Part shown: in pieces, positions 61,947 to 64,000 of the stretch
Layout: each line of letters starts with the position of its first letter
Position numbering within the stretch: position 1 is the stretch's first letter
DNA from: UTCHB3 sp964531325
GTDB taxonomy: Bacteria > Bacteroidota > Ignavibacteria > Ignavibacteriales > Ignavibacteriaceae
Direction: 5' to 3'
DNA: 64,000 nt
Assembly: GCA_964531325.1 (NCBI GenBank)
Contig: CAZHCW010000016.1
Coordinates: 1-64,000, forward strand
Position numbers and translations under genes: made by a program
Notes under the pieces: model-generated
The model's database searches: none
Told to the model about the DNA's origin: nothing
The model's input: only the letters and a program-made list of their open reading frames with translations

Positions 61947-62873
61947 ATGAGTATAAGATTAGAGAATGTCACCAGGCTCTTTGGTGAGCAGTATGCTGTT
62001 AACGACATTTCATTTGAAGTAAAAACCGGAGAAATAGTCGGTTTTCTTGGACCAAATGGTGCAGGAAAGACAACTACCATGAAGATGATCACCGGTTTTC
62101 TCGCCCCCACGGCAGGAAAGTTATTTATTAATGATCAGCCGGTCTGGGAGAATCCAGGGGCTGTAAAAAAAATAACAGGTTATCTCCCCGAGAACAATCC
62201 TCTTTATTACGATATGTATGTTACCGATTATCTGGAATATGTTGCCGGGTTGCAACAGATGGAAAAGGGTTTGATACCTCAAAGAGTGAGAGAAATGGTT
62301 GTTGTTTGTGGACTCGACAAGGAAAAGCACAAAAAGATTGGTGAACTCTCCAAGGGTTTCAGACAAAGGGTGGGTCTCGCTCAGGCTTTGATTCACGACC
62401 CTCAAATATTAATATTGGATGAACCAACAACCGGGCTTGATCCAAATCAGATTATCGAGATCAGAAATCTGATTAAAGAGGCGGGAAAAGAGAAAACTGT
62501 TATCCTTTCAACTCATATCCTTCCTGAAGTGGAGGCAATGAGTGACCGAATTCTGATCATTAACGAGGGCAAAATCGTTGCCGATGGATCGTCTGAAAGT
62601 TTAAGGAAAGCATCAGGCGAAGGCTTAACTGTAAGAGTTCGTTTTGATTCAGAATCTCATTCAGATGGAGTTATCACCGCACTAAAATCAATTTCCGGTG
62701 TAACTGCTGTCGACTTACTCAACGATAAAAACACATTTATTGTAGCGGGAGGTTCGGGAGAATTAAACAGATTGATCTTTCAATCAGCGATTGCCAACAA
62801 TTTTGTTTTGTTGGAGATGACAACAATTGAAACCAAACTTGAAGATATTTTTAAAGAATTGACTACCACCTGA
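61947..62873 (+). CDS. gldA: ABC transporter ATP-binding protein GldA
   Basis: A 308-residue ATPase with Walker A GPNGAGKTT (K41), signature LSKGFRQ (134-140), Walker B ILILDEP (D158, E159), D-loop and switch H190, and a C-terminal regulatory domain. The closest family by pattern and context is GldA, which pairs with GldF and GldG in gliding Bacteroidota; this transporter is linked to gliding and T9SS function in some species and is dispensable in others. The permease gene starts 2 bp downstream. Confidence 0.9.
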   Translation: MSIRLENVTRLFGEQYAVNDISFEVKTGEIVGFLGPNGAGKTTTMKMITGFLAPTAGKLFINDQPVWENPGAVKKITGYLPENNPLYYDMYVTDYLEYVAGLQQMEKGLIPQRVREMVVVCGLDKEKHKKIGELSKGFRQRVGLAQALIHDPQILILDEPTTGLDPNQIIEIRNLIKEAGKEKTVILSTHILPEVEAMSDRILIINEGKIVADGSSESLRKASGEGLTVRVRFDSESHSDGVITALKSISGVTAVDLLNDKNTFIVAGGSGELNRLIFQSAIANNFVLLEMTTIETKLEDIFKELTTT

Positions 62874-62875
62874 AA

Positions 62876-63613
62876 ATGAATATTATATTTACCATCGCTA
62901 AAAGAGAGATAACACTTTTTTTCGACTCATTAATGGCTTATGTGCTCCTCGTTGTTTTTCTGGGATTTAGTGGATTTTTCACCTGGCTATATGGAACAGA
63001 TGTGTTTTTTGCCGGTCAGGCATCACTTCAATCATTTTTTACTGCCGCTTACTGGATACTTTTCCTCTTCATTCCGGCATTAACGATGCGTACCATTGCT
63101 GATGAAAGCAAATCGGGCACACTTGAACTGCTCCTTACCAAACCCGTGACCGATTGGGAAGTAATTGTCGGTAAATATCTTTCGGTTATGGCACTTGTTG
63201 GTGTTGTACTCCTTTTAACTCTTCCATACTATTTTTCTGTTATGATTTTGGGCCCGGTTGATCACGGTGCAACAATTATGGGATATCTTGGACTGTTTTT
63301 GATGAGTTCTGCCCTCGCCGGAATTGGGATATTTGCCAGCAGTCTAACAAATAATCAGATCATTGCTTTCATCTCCTCTCTACTTGCAGGAATCTTTTTT
63401 GTTTTGATCTTCAACATCATATCTCAACAGATATTTGGCCCGGTTGGGGTAGTCATCAACTACCTCAGTATGACAGATCACTACGATTCAATTTCGCGTG
63501 GTGTCATCGATACAAGAGATATCATATATTTTCTATCCGTTACATTCCTTGGGCTCTTTTTTGCAAGTGCATCTCTCTCGAAGAGAAATATTATTGAGGA
63601 GGCAAATAAATGA
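62876..63613 (+). CDS. gldF: ABC-2-type permease GldF
   Basis: A 245-residue membrane protein with six helices. MRTIADESKSGTLELLLTKPVTDWEVIVGKY is a well-known motif of the GldF / ABC-2 permease family (NosY-like). It should form the membrane part of the transporter with GldA. Its stop overlaps the gldG start by 4 bp (ATGA). Confidence 0.9.
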   Translation: MNIIFTIAKREITLFFDSLMAYVLLVVFLGFSGFFTWLYGTDVFFAGQASLQSFFTAAYWILFLFIPALTMRTIADESKSGTLELLLTKPVTDWEVIVGKYLSVMALVGVVLLLTLPYYFSVMILGPVDHGATIMGYLGLFLMSSALAGIGIFASSLTNNQIIAFISSLLAGIFFVLIFNIISQQIFGPVGVVINYLSMTDHYDSISRGVIDTRDIIYFLSVTFLGLFFASASLSKRNIIEEANK

Positions 63614-64000
63614 TTTCAAAAAAAACATTTTTGACGATCATTGGAGCTGTTATCGGAATAGTGATTTTGCTCAACATCTTCTCATATTTCTTTTATGCCC
63701 GGTTCGATTTCACAGCCGATAAGGCATATACCCTAAGCGAACCAACAAAAAACATTCTTGGCGGGTTAAAACAACCTGTTACTGTAACTGCTTACATCTC
63801 CACTGATCTTCCGCCTGACATTGCAAGAACCAAAGATGAATTTAAGGATATGCTTGCAGAATATGGATATCTTGCGGGTACAAATTTCATCTATAAAATA
63901 GAAGACCCCGGTGACGGAATCAAGGCAGAGGAAGACGGAATTACTCCTGCAATTTTGGATGTCCGTGAAAAAGATCAGGTAAAACAGCAGAAGATTTATC
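63610..64000 (+). CDS. gldG: GldG-like transport auxiliary protein (cut by window end)
   Basis: The reading frame starts at ATG 63610 and is open to the window end (about 130 residues). It has an N-terminal membrane helix (about 8-30) and then FDFTADKAYTLSEPTKNIL and VTVTAYISTDLPPDI, which match the start of the ABC_transp_aux / GldG family. The position straight after gldA and gldF supports the call. The rest of the protein is outside the window. Confidence 0.85.
   Translation, partial: MISKKTFLTIIGAVIGIVILLNIFSYFFYARFDFTADKAYTLSEPTKNILGGLKQPVTVTAYISTDLPPDIARTKDEFKDMLAEYGYLAGTNFIYKIEDPGDGIKAEEDGITPAILDVREKDQVKQQKIY

Noticed and set aside
1..64000. Insertion sequences, prophage, integrase or tRNA genes
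   Set aside because: No transposase, integrase or phage protein was seen, and no tRNA cloverleaf was noticed by eye; a dedicated tRNA scan was not possible.

Overview
The window looks like a piece of a low-to-moderate GC, Gram-negative chromosome from the Ignavibacteria / Chlorobi side of the Bacteroidota. Eight predicted secreted proteins end in a type IX secretion (T9SS) sorting domain of the YPNPFNPST kind typical of that group. The window also carries LPS genes (waaA, a heptosyltransferase-like GT9), a TonB-dependent receptor with a carboxypeptidase-like N-terminal domain, TolC/HlyD efflux parts and a gldA-gldF-gldG gliding/T9SS-linked ABC cluster. I saw no transposase, phage gene, tRNA, rRNA or CRISPR array.

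Layout. 1-2276: two overlapping T9SS cargo genes, the second carrying an in-frame palindromic repeat. 2537-7942: a tight five-gene phospho-threonine signalling operon (zinc-ribbon/FHA reader, membrane VWA-FHA protein, PP2C phosphatase, PknB-type kinase, membrane-anchored companion). 8090-16270: YjbQ protein, secreted GH13 amylase-like protein, an Omp28-like lipoprotein / T9SS protein / TlpA thioredoxin / DUF6029 outer-membrane cluster, a small membrane protein and a haem-binding protein. 16327-23618: tricorn-like protease, class I amidotransferase, nucleotide pyrophosphatase, phosphodiester glycosidase. 23726-27110: a housekeeping run with overlapping genes (DUF971, TrmH/SpoU methyltransferase, omega-amidase-like nitrilase, isoaspartyl peptidase, DinB-like). 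27097-38472: a nine-gene minus-strand surface-glycan operon. 38718-44035: delta-60/beta-propeller T9SS protein and two exported MORN-repeat proteins. 44101-46079: aguB-aguA (agmatine to putrescine). 46166-47589: a phased palindrome array abutting an AAA ATPase/DUF4143 gene. 47632-53302: TetR regulator and a TolC-HlyD-permease-permease efflux operon. 53514-56945: TonB-dependent receptor and a deoxyhypusine-synthase-family enzyme. 57334-60938: two paralogous T9SS adhesin-like proteins. 61157-64000: a TonB-like anchored protein and gldA-gldF-gldG, the last cut by the window end.

How the parts work together. Much of the window builds or decorates the cell envelope: T9SS cargo, glycan assembly, efflux and the Gld transporter. 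Polyamine genes sit at two places (aguBA, and a deoxyhypusine-synthase homologue that may make homospermidine from putrescine).

The most unusual signal is non-coding: six palindromic units at an exact 32-bp period (46166-46357), the last running into the start codon of the AAA ATPase. A second theme is short degenerate tandem repeats (7 or 8 bp) that begin at or just after stop codons. Others are a TGAAT-N4-ATTCA operator candidate shared by tetR and the efflux operon, a nested inverted-repeat element between tetR and tolC, and a glycosyltransferase with a 420-residue predicted disordered extension. All functional calls rest on motif recognition by eye; no database search was run.
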